DNA of 64,000 nt from NCBI GenBank assembly GCA_019925105.1, contig JAHGAU010000048.1, positions 1-64,000 of the forward strand. Reading direction: 5' to 3'. Positions 38,897 through 51,070 of the stretch are shown here, one piece after another. The DNA is from Niebla homalea. Lineage: Eukaryota > Ascomycota > Lecanoromycetes > Lecanorales > Ramalinaceae. The first letter of the stretch is position 1. Each line of letters opens with the position of its first letter. A program made the position numbers and the translations under genes. The notes beneath the pieces are model-generated. The model saw only the letters and a list, made by a program, of their open reading frames with translations, had not been told where the DNA came from and searched no databases.

Positions 38897-39649
38897 CTCC
38901 TATTTGATTAGTAGCTTTATAACACTATAATACCGTATTATTTATTAAGTAAAGAGTAAGAGCTTTTACTGAACCGTATTACCGCAGTAACGGGTATATC
39001 CATCTTAACTTTAATAGTAAGGGGTATATTTTAAACTTTAAAGGTATAGTTATTTTAGTCTTAAATAATTTCTGAATTTTTAAAAAGCGTCCCTTAATAA
39101 TGGTTTTATTAGGTTATCCGCTATTATATTATTAATAAAATAATATATAAGTTTTACTTATTTATTAACTATATATTCCCGGAGGAAGCAGTACTTAATA
39201 TATATATATTTCGTCTTTAAGTGGTTTATAAGGTCTTTTGTTAATATAATCGTTTTTTAATTATTATAAAAGATTACCGTAATAAGGGTAAAAGCCCCGG
39301 TATCGTATTTAAGTTAAGTAAAAAGGGCGTAATCTTATATAATATCCTTATCTTTAAGGGCCGGTAATACCGTTAAATTCGGGGTAACTTTAATAAGTTA
39401 AGTTAATAATTATTTAAGCCAGATCGCCTCTTTAATAACGTTATACTATCCTACGTATTTAGCCTTATAAATAGATAAGGCTATAATTAATTAACGTTTT
39501 AAAAACCAGTTAATAATTATACTTCCTAAGTTAAAAATATACCCGGAGATAAATTAATATATTTATAAATTGCCGGTATAATTTAAGTCCGTATAACTAT
39601 TAAAAGGCTTTAAAGGGCCTTAAAAAATAAGCTTTAAAGAGACTATACC
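38897..39649 (-). mobile_element. Copia element, 3' internal part (RNase H end)
   Basis: Internal Copia DNA downstream of the Gypsy-Y insertion in the element's sense. On the minus strand at about 39,530-39,395 it reads as the conserved RNase H region: ALS.YKAKYVG, then a KEAIWLK stretch, then LLT. These are RIP forms of the family's ALSTTEAEY and KEAIWLR..L. The rest to the LTR is the RNase H tail and 3' untranslated DNA, too mutated to read. The ATACC duplication (39,645-39,649) marks where Gypsy-Y split the element. Confidence 0.8.
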
Positions 39650-39860
39650 TGTTATGGTAGGAAACAACATAGGGGTTAGTGCTTACCTCGTGACCCTAGC
39701 GTAGCTGGGCCACAGGAATACTTAATACTTATCCTTCCCACTTTTCCTTTTACTTCTTTAGCAATTAATTTACTTATTAAATATATTATTTATTAAGGCT
39801 ATATATATATTTTATATTATTATATTATCCTTAAGCTTTAAGTATACGTTTAACTTAACA
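39650..39860 (+). repeat. 5' LTR of Gypsy-Y (211 bp)
   Basis: Runs from TGTTATGGTAGG to GTTTAACTTAACA and aligns without gaps to the 3' LTR at 52,694-52,904, with differences almost entirely RIP transitions. Flanked outside by ATACC (39,645-39,649), which recurs at 52,905-52,909. Its outer half keeps CpA and TpG (for example gtagctgggccacagg), while its inner half is mutated. The 3' LTR shows the mirror image. Confidence 0.95.
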
Positions 39861-40499
39861 TTTTAATTATTATTAACCTTTTTAAAGGGTAATAATCCGA
39901 AATATTAAATCGCGCGTATAATTAAAAAAAAAGAAAACCGTATACTTCCCGTATTTAAGCCGTATTTATTAATATAATAGATCTTAATATTTTACGTTAG
40001 AAAACTCAACTTAAAGGAAAAGGTACCGTATTTTTTATCCTTTAAATTTAAGAAATCTCTTTTAAGTCCTTGTTTAAATCGGAGTTTATAACCGTTAATA
40101 ATAAAGGTTAATATTAAAGATTTCGATCTGAATCCGTTATACTTCCTTTTTATAAGTAAAAACGGGTATAATTTAAGTTTATATTAAACCTTTTTTAAAA
40201 GTAAGAACGTTAAAAATAACGATTTAAGTTTATCGTATTTATTCCCCCGGAGTAAAACCTTCCTCCTTTAAAATAAATATCCTTTATAAATATATATTAT
40301 AATAAGGAGGAATAAAACCTTTATATTATTATTATATAAAAGGAAAAAAAGTTAAATAAAATAATTCGTTAAGTTAAGCTTTATAATGTGAAGCTTTATA
40401 AATAATTTATTTATCTAGATAAATAAATATTAAAGGTTTATTCCGTAAACTCTTAAAATACGTATAAATTATTATTAAATTATATAATATAGGCTAGAA

Positions 40500-41070
40500 C
40501 GTTTTATCCGATCGTTATTAATCGTAAGTCCGTATCGCCGGATATTTATAAGTAAATTATAAATAAAGTTTAAATTAAAAATCTAAAGAAAAAATCCTAT
40601 AATTATATTAAGGTTTTAATATTCCTTAAATATAAGGGTAAAAGTATTAAAGAGCTTTAAAAGTAAACTAAAGATATCCTTATAGCTTTCTCCTTAAACT
40701 CCGATTATAATATAGACTATATCCGTATTATATAAACTTCGCTCTCCTTAAAAAATAAGATTAAGGGCTTATAAACGTATTATAAACGTAAGTTTAAACC
40801 TGATTTTACGTTAACTTAAAAAAGATTTATTAAATTCTTAAGTTCCTTAATATTAGACTTTATTAATAAAAAAATAAAAATTTAACTTTAATATATAAGT
40901 TTAAAATAAGGTAAAGGATAATCGGTTTATAGCTTTAATATATAGATAATATCTTTAAAGAATTAACTCTTAAAGTATATAGAAAAATAACGAGTTATTT
41001 ATCTATTTTATAAGCTTAAAAAATAATTATATTATATAATAATATAAATATTAAACGGGGTTCCCTTTAT
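40500..41070 (+). pseudogene. Gypsy-Y gag remnant
   Basis: Gag forms the virus-like particle. The plus-strand frame reads a Retrotrans_gag-type pattern: K.RFIKFLSSLI, then a LK.GKG.SVYSFN segment, then .N.LLKYIE. This corresponds to the family's F..FL..., LKQG..SV..Y...F and QLP...EE order. Spacing is right for the region about 1.0 kb inside the LTR and upstream of RT. TAA stops replace several Gln codons. A zinc knuckle could not be picked out. Confidence 0.65.
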
Positions 41071-42059
41071 ACGTAATAAAATTATTACGTATATAAATCA
41101 TTTTAAATTTAACGATATAACCGTTTACTTTTTATAAAGGAAGAATAAGGAAAAGATTATTAAGAGTAAATCTTTAAGGAAAGAATTTAAACTTTTTATA
41201 AGTCGGCCGTTAAATTAAGGCTTTTTATAAGGTTAATAAACGGATTTTTCCGATATAACGTATTATTATTATTAAGTAAAAAGGTATAAAAATCAAGTTA
41301 TCTATTACTTAAAAAGGAACGGAAAATTATCGGATCCGCTTTATATATAAAGAAAAAAAATAATTTAGAAAACGTTAACCCTATAATAAAAGCTTTATTA
41401 GGACGTAAAAGCTATGACTATTAATCTCGGAAAAGGTTATTATTAATAAAAGTTAAATATTCCTTAATAATATTAAGAAAAAGAATATAAAAATCTATTT
41501 CAATATAGGGATAAAGATTAATATAATTAATTAGAACTTTATAATAAAGAAGGATTTATTTTATATTTAAGATATAGCTTTATTAAAGCTTATTTAAATA
41601 AATAATAAAAATATATTTTATTATAACGCTTATTTATTAAAGCTTTATATACGTAATAATTAAAGGTAATTAAGAATAATAAAAATTATTATATATACGA
41701 TAAATAAATAGGGCCCGCCGATAACCTTAAGGATATTAAATTTAATTAATTTAAAGATTAAATTAAACCTTAAAGAAAAGAAATAACGTTTTAAAGTTAA
41801 TAAATAAGCTTTTTAAATCGATAAGCTATATATTTTCACAATAATATTAAAGAAAAAATTAATAGTATATATTTTAATAATTATAAACCCGTTATTTAAG
41901 AATTAAGTTAACTTAAAAGCGGTTAAAAATTATACGGGCCGTAATTTAACCATACAAGGACCGTCTTTACTAGCCGAATTATTTAAATATATAGATATTT
42001 TTTTAATAAAAGAAGTTAATAAGCTCCCTATATATATAGGATATAATTACGTAATTAAA

Positions 42060-42760
42060 ATTACCGTTAAACCGCTGTACGGATTTTTATATAATTTATT
42101 TAATACGGAGTTAATGGCTTTTTAAGTTTACTTAAATAAAGTATTAATAAAAAGGTGGATATAATATTCTATTAATTTTACGGGTTTATTAATCCTCTTT
42201 ATACTTAAGAAAAACGGGGGTTTACGTTTTTATATAAATTATTAGGGGTTAAATAAAATAACGGTTAAAAATCATGATTCTTTACTTTTAATTAATAAAA
42301 CTTTAAATTAACTTTACGAAATAAAAAAATTTATTAAGCTTAATCTTAAGGATACTTATTACCGTATATAAATTAAAGTAAATAATAAATAAAAAATTAC
42401 GTTCCGGATATATTATAGTTATTTTAAGTATATAATTATATCGTTTAAGTTAATAAACGTACCGGTAACTTTTTAAGTTTATATTAATAAGTTATTATCT
42501 AATATTATTAATAAATTTTACGTTATATATTTAAACGATATTTTAATCTTTTTACGTATTAAAAATAAGCATTTAATATATATAAAATAAATCTTAAAGT
42601 AACTTTAAAAGTTTAAATTCTTTATAAGTCTTAAGAAATATAAATTTTTTATTATTAAAATAAAATTTTTAGGATTTATAATATCGATTATAAACGTAAC
42701 GATAAATAAAAGTAAAATAGATATTATTATATCGTAATTTAAGCTTAAGTCTTTTTATAA
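42060..42760 (+). pseudogene. Gypsy-Y reverse transcriptase remnant
   Basis: The plus strand reads LKKNGGLRFYINYRGLNK from about 42,204, then KFIKLNLKDTYYRI (ancestral KLDLKDAYHRI), FRIYYSYFKYIIISFKLIN (ancestral ...VMPFGLTNAP), TF.VYIN and YLNDILIF at about 42,526-42,550. The last is the catalytic YLDDILIF with one Asp lost. FLGFIIS follows at the proper distance. These are diagnostic for Ty3/Gypsy RT. Several TAA stops prevent translation. Confidence 0.95.
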
Positions 42761-42899
42761 CGTATAAATTTTCTTTAATTTTATTAACTTCTTTAAATGT
42801 TTTATTTATTATTATTTTATAAAAATAGCTCTTTTAATAAAGCTATTAAAAGGGAATATAAAGGGTATAAAGTACGGCTTATTTACGTAACCTTTAATA

Positions 42900-43330
42900 G
42901 TAGAACGGGCGTTTAAAGAGTTACGTAAAACGTTTTTTAATATCCCGATTTTACGTTATTTTGATTTAAGCCTATAAATCAGGGTTGAAATAGATATATT
43001 TAATTTCAGTTTTATAAATATTTTATCTTAATTATATTAAAATAAATAATAATAATTTATCACTTTTTAATCTTATAAAATAACGGATACGGAACGTAAT
43101 TATAAAACTTATAATTAGGAATTATTAATAATTATTATAATTTTTAAGTAATAACGTTATTACCTTAAGGATAATTTTTATATAATTAAGGTATTAACCG
43201 ACTATAATAATTTAAGAGGTTTTATAGGGGTTATTATTTTAAACGGTAAGTAAGTATAATAAATAATAAAGTTAACCCTATTTAACTTTATTATTAAGTA
43301 CCGATTAAGTATTTTTAACCCGGCGGATAT
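42900..43330 (+). pseudogene. Gypsy-Y RNase H remnant
   Basis: Directly after RT the plus strand reads AFKELRKTFFNIPILRYF, then a RVEIDIFNFSF segment (ancestral ETDASNFA), TDTERNYKTYN.ELL (ancestral ERNYSTYDQELL), RYYLKDNF, VLTDYNNLRGF (ancestral TDHNNLRGF) and LSIFNPADIFS. This is the complete Ty3/Gypsy RNase H order. First catalytic Asp-type residues are partly retained, but TAA codons interrupt the frame. Confidence 0.9.
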
Positions 43331-43898
43331 ATTTAGCCAGCAATTTAATTACGTATTTATTAATATATTAATATTAAAGTTATTATTTATATTATAAAAG
43401 AAGTTAACGATTATAAGGGGTTTAATTAACCTTATATTCTAAAAGATCTTAAAAATTTATAAATAAGCTTTAATTAATCGAAATAAAGTAATATAAAAAC
43501 GTAAAAATAATATATATAAGCCGTTAATAATTGTTCCTTCTTTAAAGGAAATAATTTATAATTTAATAATTAACGTTATTTAAGAAACGTACTTAAAATC
43601 AGTATATTATATAAAACGTAAAGACCCTTAAACTTTAAAAGAAAGTAATATTGCGGATATATAGGTTATATATATTCGTAACGTAATTAAAAAACAGCTT
43701 AACCTTATTATTAAGATTATTAATTATAAATAGTTCATTTTACGTACCGTTATTTAAGTTATAATAATATATAAAACGGTATATAATCCCGAAATTAAAT
43801 TTATAATAGAATTTATTAAAGCGCTTTAAGTTAAAGATACCTTTATTTTAAACCGTAAAAGTATTAAGCCTATAAATAAAGTACTTAAAAGAACTAAT

Positions 43899-43911
43899 AA
43901 ATAAATATTTA
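43899..43911. repeat. Target-site duplication of LINE-B (left)
   Basis: AAATAAATATTTA occurs here just before the LINE-B 5' end, and again at 49,721-49,733 directly after its AATC tail. A 13-bp duplication fits LINE target-primed insertion. The following base (G here, A there) is a RIP-type difference, so it may be 14 bp. Confidence 0.85.
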
Positions 43912-43926
43912 GAATTAAATAATAGG

Positions 43927-45720
43927 ATGGCGACGAACAAAGGGACCCCAGAGGTTTAAAACGATGCGTATACGTATAACTTTAATAATAGTGAGAGAAG
44001 TATATTAAGTACGATAAGTAAAAATGGCGTAATAATTGAGAATAAGGTGGTAAACGGGTAAGTAGCCTATATTAACAGAAACGGCGATAACGCGTACGGG
44101 CAATATAATAATAATAAGCCGGATAATACTTAAAATAAGTAAAAGAATTAAAATTAATAAAATATATATATTAAAGCGTATAAAACGCATAATAATAATA
44201 CGGAAGTAATAAGTAAATAAAGGGGTAAGAAGGCCAATACGGTATTAACGGCGAGGGGTACGGGCGGGGGGAAAGGGTAAAAAGATTACGGTAAAAATAT
44301 TCTTAAAAATATATAAAAAGGAAATAAAATTAATAAGGAAGATAAGACCTTAAAGGATTAAAAGTAAAGGGCAGAGACAGTATATTACCCGGTAAATAAA
44401 AGTAAAAGGACGGTAAAGGAAGCGGTAAAAGCCTTAAAAGGATTCTTTACGGTAAAATAAAAGGATATTATATTAAAGATTTAATTAATATTACGGATTG
44501 GGCTAAAAAACGTAAAAGACTTTTACGCGAAGGTAAAAATAAAACTAAGGAAGGCGGAGCGGCTATAAAGCTCTTAAAGGGCGGTAATAAGGGCGTTAAT
44601 AAAAAATAAAGACGGCGGTTTAAGGTTAAATATATAAAGCGAAGGTATAAAGGCAGCGGCCCTTTAAATAAGAAAAAGCTAAGCAATAAAAGTAATAAAA
44701 AGGGTATTTACGGTAAAGAATAAAAAGATAACGGAAAAGAAAATAACCGTATTAAAAAAGGCAAGAATAATAATAATCCGTCTATTTAATAACGAGGAAA
44801 GGAACGCGGTAATAAAGGTAAACCCGTTATAATTAACAAAAACTTTTAAAATAATAACGGAATTATTAATAGAATAGATTATTATAATATATAAACTATA
44901 AAGTAAGGATATCTTCCTTAATATAATATCTTTAAAGGTAAAAAAAAGCTTAAAAAGGTTTAAGGTTTAAATTAATAAGGAAGAATATAAGTTAATTAAG
45001 GTTTTAAGGTAATTATTTATTATTATAATAAATAAAATATATTTATTACGTTTTAAGGAAGTTAAGAAAAAGGTTACGTTAAGGAATATAAAAAAGGAGA
45101 ATATGGTTCTTTATTTAAGGCTTAAAATCGTTAATTATAAACTTCCGTTAATAATAAAGAGACTTAATTCCTTAAAACGTATAAAGAGGTACATTATTAT
45201 TATATTAAATATAATATTAATAAAAATATATAACGATATCTTAAATATTAAATAAAAAGATTATTAAAAAAGGATCTTTTAAAATAACTTAGCTATAAAA
45301 TAAGGTAATTAATATTTATTAATATTTTAAGTATTAAAGTTATAAATATATTATTATAAAATATTTTAATATTATAAAATATATAGTTTACGTTAAGAAT
45401 TATAATACCTATAAGTATATAAAGTTAATAGTTAAGGGGCTTATAAAGGGTACGCTTAAATACGCTATATATAATAAGGAAAAATACTTAATATAAGATT
45501 TTAAGTATATAATAAAAGTAAAGGAGATTAAACGTAAAGAGACCCGGATAACCGCGAAAATCTAACGGTATAATATATATAAAATTAATTTAATAAGTTA
45601 ATTAAAAATAGCTTTAAGATATAAACTTAATTAATTAAATAATAAAAAATAAATAATAAAAAAAAAAAGCTTTTTACGATCCTGACCTTAAGGGTCGGCC
45701 GTCTTACGTCTTTAATAATA
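43927..45720 (+). pseudogene. LINE-B ORF1 remnant
   Basis: ORF1 of such LINEs encodes an RNA-binding, gag-like protein. The start ATG at 43,927 (MATNK..P) is supported by LINE-A, whose 5' piece keeps the same codons at 58,491-58,470 on the other strand. The middle (44,220-44,900) is strongly purine-rich, Lys/Arg-rich and has few stops, so it is less damaged than the rest. Near 45,540-45,720 a degraded stretch precedes the endonuclease where zinc knuckles would be expected, but Cys codons are not securely visible. Antisense frames at 44,005-44,190 and 44,468-44,686 are by-products. Confidence 0.75.
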
Positions 45721-45823
45721 GTTAAAAAGCTATTAAGATAGAAAACGCTCGGCTTTAATAAAAAGTTTAAAACTTAAATAAATATAAAAAAGGGAACCTT
45801 TATAGAGGTTAATATATAATATA

Positions 45824-46510
45824 TTAACGTTTTTAAGAATAATATAATATAACGTCCATAATAAAGGAATTAAAGTAATAATATTAATATTTAAGTTTAA
45901 AGAAGTTAAGGATATTAACGTTATAATAATATAAGAATTATTATATAGCTTATATATATATTTATTTATTAACTTAAAGGAAAGGTTTTATTTAGCCTTT
46001 AAAAAGGATAAAATAATTAAAATATACTTCTTTATAAATAAATAACTTAACGTAAATAATTAAGATATTACTTATTATAATAAAAATCTTTATATACTCC
46101 GTATTATAAAAAAAGGGAACTTAAAAAGCGACCTTAATATTTATAACGTATATAATCCGTTACCGGTCAATAAAGAAAAATTTTTTATAATACCGTTATT
46201 TAAAGAAATCTTAATTACTTTAAATAAATATATATTATTTAGAAATTTTAACCTATATTACTATATATAGAACGAGGAAGGGTATACGATAAATTATATT
46301 AAATTAAATGATTTATTAATAGTTACCGCTTAAATTAATTTCTTATTATTAATACTATAAAAGATTATTATATAAGAGAATTATAAATTTAAAATAATAA
46401 TTAATTTAACCTTTAATATAGAAAGGATTATTAATATAATCGTAATATATAAGTTACGAAAAGAATTAAAATATAGCTCAAATTATATACCAATATAAAT
46501 AACCTTAAAT
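45824..46510 (+). pseudogene. LINE-B AP endonuclease remnant
   Basis: The endonuclease nicks target DNA to prime LINE insertion. Reading the plus strand gives YNVHN (ancestral QYNVHKS), VIIIQELLY (ancestral VIAIQEPWY) with the catalytic Glu codon kept, YNVYNP, RNFNLYYY (ancestral GDFNLHH, Asp lost) at about 46,236, and YSSNYIPI (ancestral GSDHYPI) at about 46,473. The order and spacing are those of the exonuclease-endonuclease-phosphatase fold of non-LTR elements. Stops and lost acidic residues make it inactive. Confidence 0.9.
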
Positions 46511-47089
46511 TAAACCGTTAATATAACTTTATTATTACCAATAAAAAGGATATAAAAAACAATTAAGGAAGCAAAGGTTTATATAAAAACGGAAAAAATA
46601 ATAATATAATTCGTAGACTTCCCTTAATTAAATAATAAAAACCGGATCGATCTTTTTATAAAATGAATAATAAAGGTATTAAATAAAATAATTAATAAAA
46701 TTATCCCGATAATAAAACCCTTTTAAAGAGCTAAAACCTATTAAAATAAAAGATATATAACCGTAATTATAAAAGCGAAAAGATTAATTAAGTAAGCTTT
46801 TAAATATAAAAATTAAAAGATACTTAATTAATTAAAAATTACTTAAAAGGAAAAAAAGAGGATTATTAAAAAGGTTAAGTAAATATACTTTTAATTTATA
46901 ATATATAATTTAACGGTTTTATTTTATAATATTTAAAAGTTAATAAAATATAATAAAGAATAAAATAAAAAATTAAAGTTTATCTTTAAATTTTTACCCC
47001 TTAAAAGATCCGATAATATATTAATTAATACCTTTAACGGTAAGATTAAGGCCCTTAAAAAAGTATTTTTCCCTTTTCCGTTAGAAGTT

Positions 47090-48130
47090 AATTTAAATAA
47101 TATTAACGGCGTTATATATTTTGACCCCGTATTAATAAATAAGGTAATAATATTAAATATAATAATTAAAGCGATTAATAAATTAAAGAAAAATAAAACC
47201 TTAAAATTAAATAGGATTCTTAATAAATTTTTAATAATAATAATTTTACCGTTTAAAAAGTTTTTATTTATTTTTTTTAAGTATATTTTAATATTAATTA
47301 TTATTTACGTAAGTTTAAGGAAATAAAAACGATTATATTTAAGAAGTTTATTAAGCCGGATTACTTTAAAATAAAGTCTTATAGACTTATTATATTCTTA
47401 TATATATTAAGGAAAGCCTTAAAAACGGTAATAATAAAGATCCTTAATAATTATATAGAAAATTACGGACTTTTCCTTAATTAATAAATAAAAGTAAAGA
47501 AAAATCAGTTAATAAAAATAGCTTTTAAAAGATTAATTAACGGCGTATATATAATATAAGGTTATAGGAAAAAGTATATTATAAGCCTTTTTTCTTTTAA
47601 TATTATAAATATTTTTAATAAAATAAATTATTAAAGGTTATTATATAACTTAAGGAAAAAAAAAGAATATTATTTTTCTTAATTAAATAAACGAAGAGTT
47701 TCTTAAGTAATTAAGCTATATTAATTAACTTAAAATAAAAAATAAGCTTAATAAAGCTTATTATAATAGGGATTCCTGAAAGATCGTTTATTTTTTTTAT
47801 ATTATTTTTATTCTTTAACGGTTTATTAATTATAGAGTTTATTAAATTAAGATAAAAGGTTTAAATTAAAAGCTTTATTAATAACGTTTATTTTTTAACC
47901 TATAATACCTTTATACGTATAAATTATTTAAAATTAAAATAAACTTATAAAGTTTATTTTTAATAAATAAAAACTTATAGGGTTTAATTTACGCCGTATA
48001 AGTATAAGTTAATCTATATAATTAAATATCCGAAGTTATATAATATAATAATTATAATAGACTTAAATAAAGTTACGGTAAAGCCGGATATTAATATTAA
48101 AGTCCTTAACCTTTAAGTAAATAAGAAGTT
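47090..48130 (+). pseudogene. LINE-B reverse transcriptase remnant
   Basis: The plus strand reads AINKLKKNKTLKLNRILNKF near 47,170-47,230 (ancestral LKKNKAPGPDGI), then FNKINYQRLLYNL near 47,610 (ancestral AFDKVNHQRLL), and FINNVYFLTYN near 47,875 (ancestral FIDDVNFLTY, the catalytic pair changed to Asn). A VLNL.VNKK.N.K.YI segment follows (ancestral LG...D..L.W..HI). This is the classical non-LTR RT motif order. Many TAA stops are present. Confidence 0.92.
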
Positions 48131-48379
48131 TAATTAAAAGGATTATATAAAAAAAATTTAAAAGGAAATAATTTTATAAAAAAAAACCTTATTTATCTCG
48201 CCGTATTAATATAAGGAGTTATATTATAAAAAGCCCGGATTATTTATTAAGCTATAATAAAATTAACTATAATATATATTACGGTTATTTAATATATACT
48301 TAAGGGTATTCCGGGATATAAGAAAAAGCTTATTTAAATATTATAAAAAGTCTAAAACCGGTATTTAAGAGTAATTAAT

Positions 48380-49704
48380 AATATTTATAAAGTAATTTTT
48401 ATCTTAATATTAAAGTTTAAAGTTTTTATATTACCGATTAAGGTTTTATTAAATTAAATAATCGCTTAAATAAGGTTAAAGAAAGGTATATATCTAATTA
48501 TAATAATAGGAAATAAACGGATCCGCTAGAATCTTAATAAGTTTTAAGTTAAAAGGAGTAAATTAAAAATATTTATCTCCCTTCTTATTAAGATAAAGTA
48601 AAAATAAGTTAAAAAAAAGGTTAACTTTACCGGTATCCCGGAGGTTAATTTAAATGGGTATAAATTCCCGTTAAACGTAAAAGAGGTTAAGATTAAAAGG
48701 ATTTAAAGAATAAAGGTTATAACGATTACTTTATAAGTTACGATAAAATAAATTAAACGTTAATAAAAGTATAAGGACTTTATATTTTAAAGTTATTATT
48801 ATTTAACTCTTAATAATAAAGAGATTATTAATAAGTATCTCCGCTATTATAATATTATAAAAAAGGGTAATAACGTATTAATAATTTAACTCCGGACGGG
48901 TAAAAACGGTTTAATTTACTTCCTATTTACTATATATACCGGAGGTTAAATAAATGCCGGATATAAATACGGATAAAAGAAATAGGACGTTATATATGTC
49001 CTTATTTTTTATCCTTTATTTATAAAGGTTAAATTAAGATTTATTATAAAAGTTAATATTTATAATTATTATTAAATATTATTTATAAAGCGAAATATCC
49101 GGGTAACCGTTAAGTTTATAATATTTACCGGATTATTATTATAGTTTAACTTCATTATAAAGATAAATAAAATTACCGAAAACCTTACGGAAAAAACTTA
49201 TTATTAATTAAGGAAGAAAAAAAGGAGTAAAAACCGGTTATATTAATTATATAAACCGGAAAGTATCTTTTATAGCCGTAAAAATATAATAGTAAACGTT
49301 TATTAAAAGTCTTTAAAAAAGTTAACGGCGATAATAATATAAAAGGGATATATATTAAATACGTAAATATTAATAAGGATACTTAAAGGTATTATATAAA
49401 ATTAAAGTAATATAAATATATAAAGGAGCGGAAGAATAATAAGCTTAAAAATAGCCCTTATAAAAATACGGTCGTAATATTATAGATTTTTTTAAGGGAA
49501 TTAAAATATAAAGAGTATATAAATAAATTACTATTCTTTAAATAGCCGTTAATATCCTTTACCTTAAAGGATAAAAAGTAAAGGCCTAATAAATACCGGT
49601 TTTTACCCTAACGTTATAAGTATCAGGTTTTTACGGTTACTAATAAAGTTAAAAGGCCGCGTATTAAGGAACGCCGGAATTAGCTTAACTAGACCCGTAG
49701 TATA
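48380..49704 (+). pseudogene. LINE-B ORF2 C-terminus and 3' end
   Basis: Downstream of RT a frame near 48,880-49,010 reads TYLIIQLRTGKNGLIYFL and then a degraded region. This is the end-of-ORF2 pattern (QLRTG..G....L) that in fungal LINEs precedes a Cys/His-rich tail. An RNase H domain may lie at 48,380-48,800, but I could not confirm its Asp/Glu residues. The last ~130 bp (from about 49,570) are lightly mutated and shared with LINE-A, -D and -E, including ggcgttccttaatacgcgg on the opposite strand. Confidence 0.6.
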
Positions 49705-49720
49705 AATCAATCAATCAATC
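49705..49720 (+). repeat. (AATC)4 tail of LINE-B
   Basis: Four AATC units end LINE-B. This is the complement of the GATT tail of LINE-A, -D and -E, so it fixes the plus-strand orientation. It abuts the right copy of the 13-bp target-site duplication (49,721-49,733). Confidence 0.92.
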
Positions 49721-49759
49721 AAATAAATATTTAACTTAACCGGTTTTCTAAAATATAAT

Positions 49760-50450
49760 AAGCACTTATATATCCTTATTAAAGAAATTATATAAGAAAA
49801 GTTATTAAAACGATATTATAATAATCCCGCTTCGGGATATTTTAAAAATAATTATATTAAAGAAGTCTTTAATAGATTTTATATTTAAGAAAATATAAAT
49901 ATAAATATTAAATTATACGTTAATTTATATAATATTTAATAAAGAGTTAAAACTTTTAAATATAAGCCCTATAATAAATTAAGTAATTTATTAATATTAT
50001 TATATCTTTTTTAAGAAATTATTATAGATTTTATTATAGATTTATTACTTAATAAGTAATAAAGCTATATATATAATATAATCTTAATTATAATTAATCA
50101 TTTAATTAAAAAACTAAGATTACTTCCCGTAATTAAGAAAATTATTACTTTTAAGTTAATTAAACTTCTTTTTTAATATATATTCTGGGAATATAAGGCT
50201 CTTAAGGATATCGTAATTAATTAGGGCTTATTTTTTATAAATTCTTATTAATCCGAGGTATATAATACGGTATATACGCTCCGTAAATTAAATATTTCCT
50301 TTTATCTTTAAACGGATAATTAAATAGAATGGTAAAATTAAACTCTTAAGTATTATCTTAAAACGTATTATTATAAAAATTAAAACGATTAAACTTTAAT
50401 ATTAAAGATTATAAATTTTATTTATTTTATAAGTAATAATATTATAATTA
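49760..50450 (+). pseudogene. Gypsy-Y integrase remnant
   Basis: The frame begins with an H2C2 zinc-binding remnant (YYNNPASGYF, ancestral YHDDPASGHF). It continues with FIIDLLLNK (ancestral DFITDLP, first catalytic Asp region), VIN.GLFF (ancestral VSDRGSLF, second Asp) and SFYL.TDN.IEW.N.TLKYYL near 50,300-50,345. The last is the RIP form of FHPQTDGQTEWQNQTLE and carries the Glu region. This is the Ty3/Gypsy integrase in full order. TAA codons occupy the Gln and Trp positions. Confidence 0.93.
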
Positions 50451-50639
50451 ATAAGCCTTTATTGGAAGCCTTAATAAGGTATCTTTTAACGTTTTAAAAA
50501 TGGGTTAATAATAAGTTAAATAAGATAAAAGTCCCGGTTATAATTAAAAGAATTAAGGAGCTATTAATGGTTTAAGATTATATAATAAAGTATTAATAAC
50601 GTATTAAGGAAGCAGAAATAAAATTTTATAATTATAAAT

Positions 50640-51070
50640 ATAAAACTTAAAAGTATAGAATTAGAAATATAATTATATTATTTATAAAAAATATTAAGTA
50701 AAAACGATTAAATAAAAAACTTTTATATAAATTTATTAACCCGTTTACGGTTCTTAAGTTAATTGGATATTAAGCGTACCGCTTAACTTTATTATTTACT
50801 TATAGGATATATAATATATTTTATATATTTTTACTTAAACCGTATAAGAAGCGGTTTAAGGCTAAAAATAATTATTTATTACCGGATTTTATTAATAATA
50901 AACCAGAATAAGAAATCGAAAAACTACTTAATTATAATAAAATTAATAAAGAATTATATTATAAGATTAAAAAAAAAGAATTTCTAATTATTTATAATAA
51001 GTAAATTCTAATAAAGAATTTAAAGTATATAAAGGAGCTATAAAATATATTTAATAAAAAATATAAATAA
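50640..51070 (+). pseudogene. Gypsy-Y GPY/F module and chromodomain remnant
   Basis: After the integrase core the plus strand reads YKFINPFTVLKLIGYQAYRL (ancestral GPF.VLK..G..AYRL, the GPY/F module). It then gives PEQEIEKLLNY (ancestral EWEVEKLLD), a YYKIKKKEF segment (ancestral YLVKWKGF) and a N..ILIKNLKYIKEL stretch (ancestral EWIPEENLKNA). This is the layout of a chromodomain of about 50 residues, starting near 50,895. Its presence places Gypsy-Y among the chromoviruses, whose chromodomains guide insertion into heterochromatin. Confidence 0.85.

Larger units (their letters stand above)
39861..43911 (+). mobile_element. Gypsy-Y internal region, 5' part (gag to RNase H)
   Basis: Plus-strand interior of a Ty3/Gypsy chromovirus from the 5' LTR to the LINE-B insertion. 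It contains gag (about 40,500-41,070), an unreadable protease stretch, reverse transcriptase and RNase H. The order gag-RT-RH here and IN-chromodomain after LINE-B fits Ty3/Gypsy and rules out Copia. No frame is intact. Excluding LINE-B, the whole element would be about 7.4 kb. Confidence 0.9.
43912..49720 (+). mobile_element. LINE-B, full-length non-LTR retrotransposon, RIP-inactivated
   Basis: A 5.8-kb plus-strand LINE inserted in Gypsy-Y between RNase H and integrase. It starts a few bases upstream of ATGGCGACGAAC, contains ORF1 and an endonuclease-plus-reverse-transcriptase ORF2, and ends with (AATC)4. It matches LINE-A and LINE-E along its length. Fungal elements with this AP endonuclease/RT layout are mostly of the Tad clade, which I infer here without phylogeny. 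Its ends are the least mutated parts. It is the youngest insertion of the nest. Confidence 0.92.

Noticed and set aside
44005..44190. 61-codon minus frame, similar to the plus frame at 58,204-58,413
   Set aside because: The two frames look conserved because both are antisense to the start of LINE ORF1 (LINE-B and LINE-A). They are shadows of that reading frame.
44468..44686. 72-codon minus-strand frame
   Set aside because: Antisense of the purine-rich part of LINE-B ORF1.
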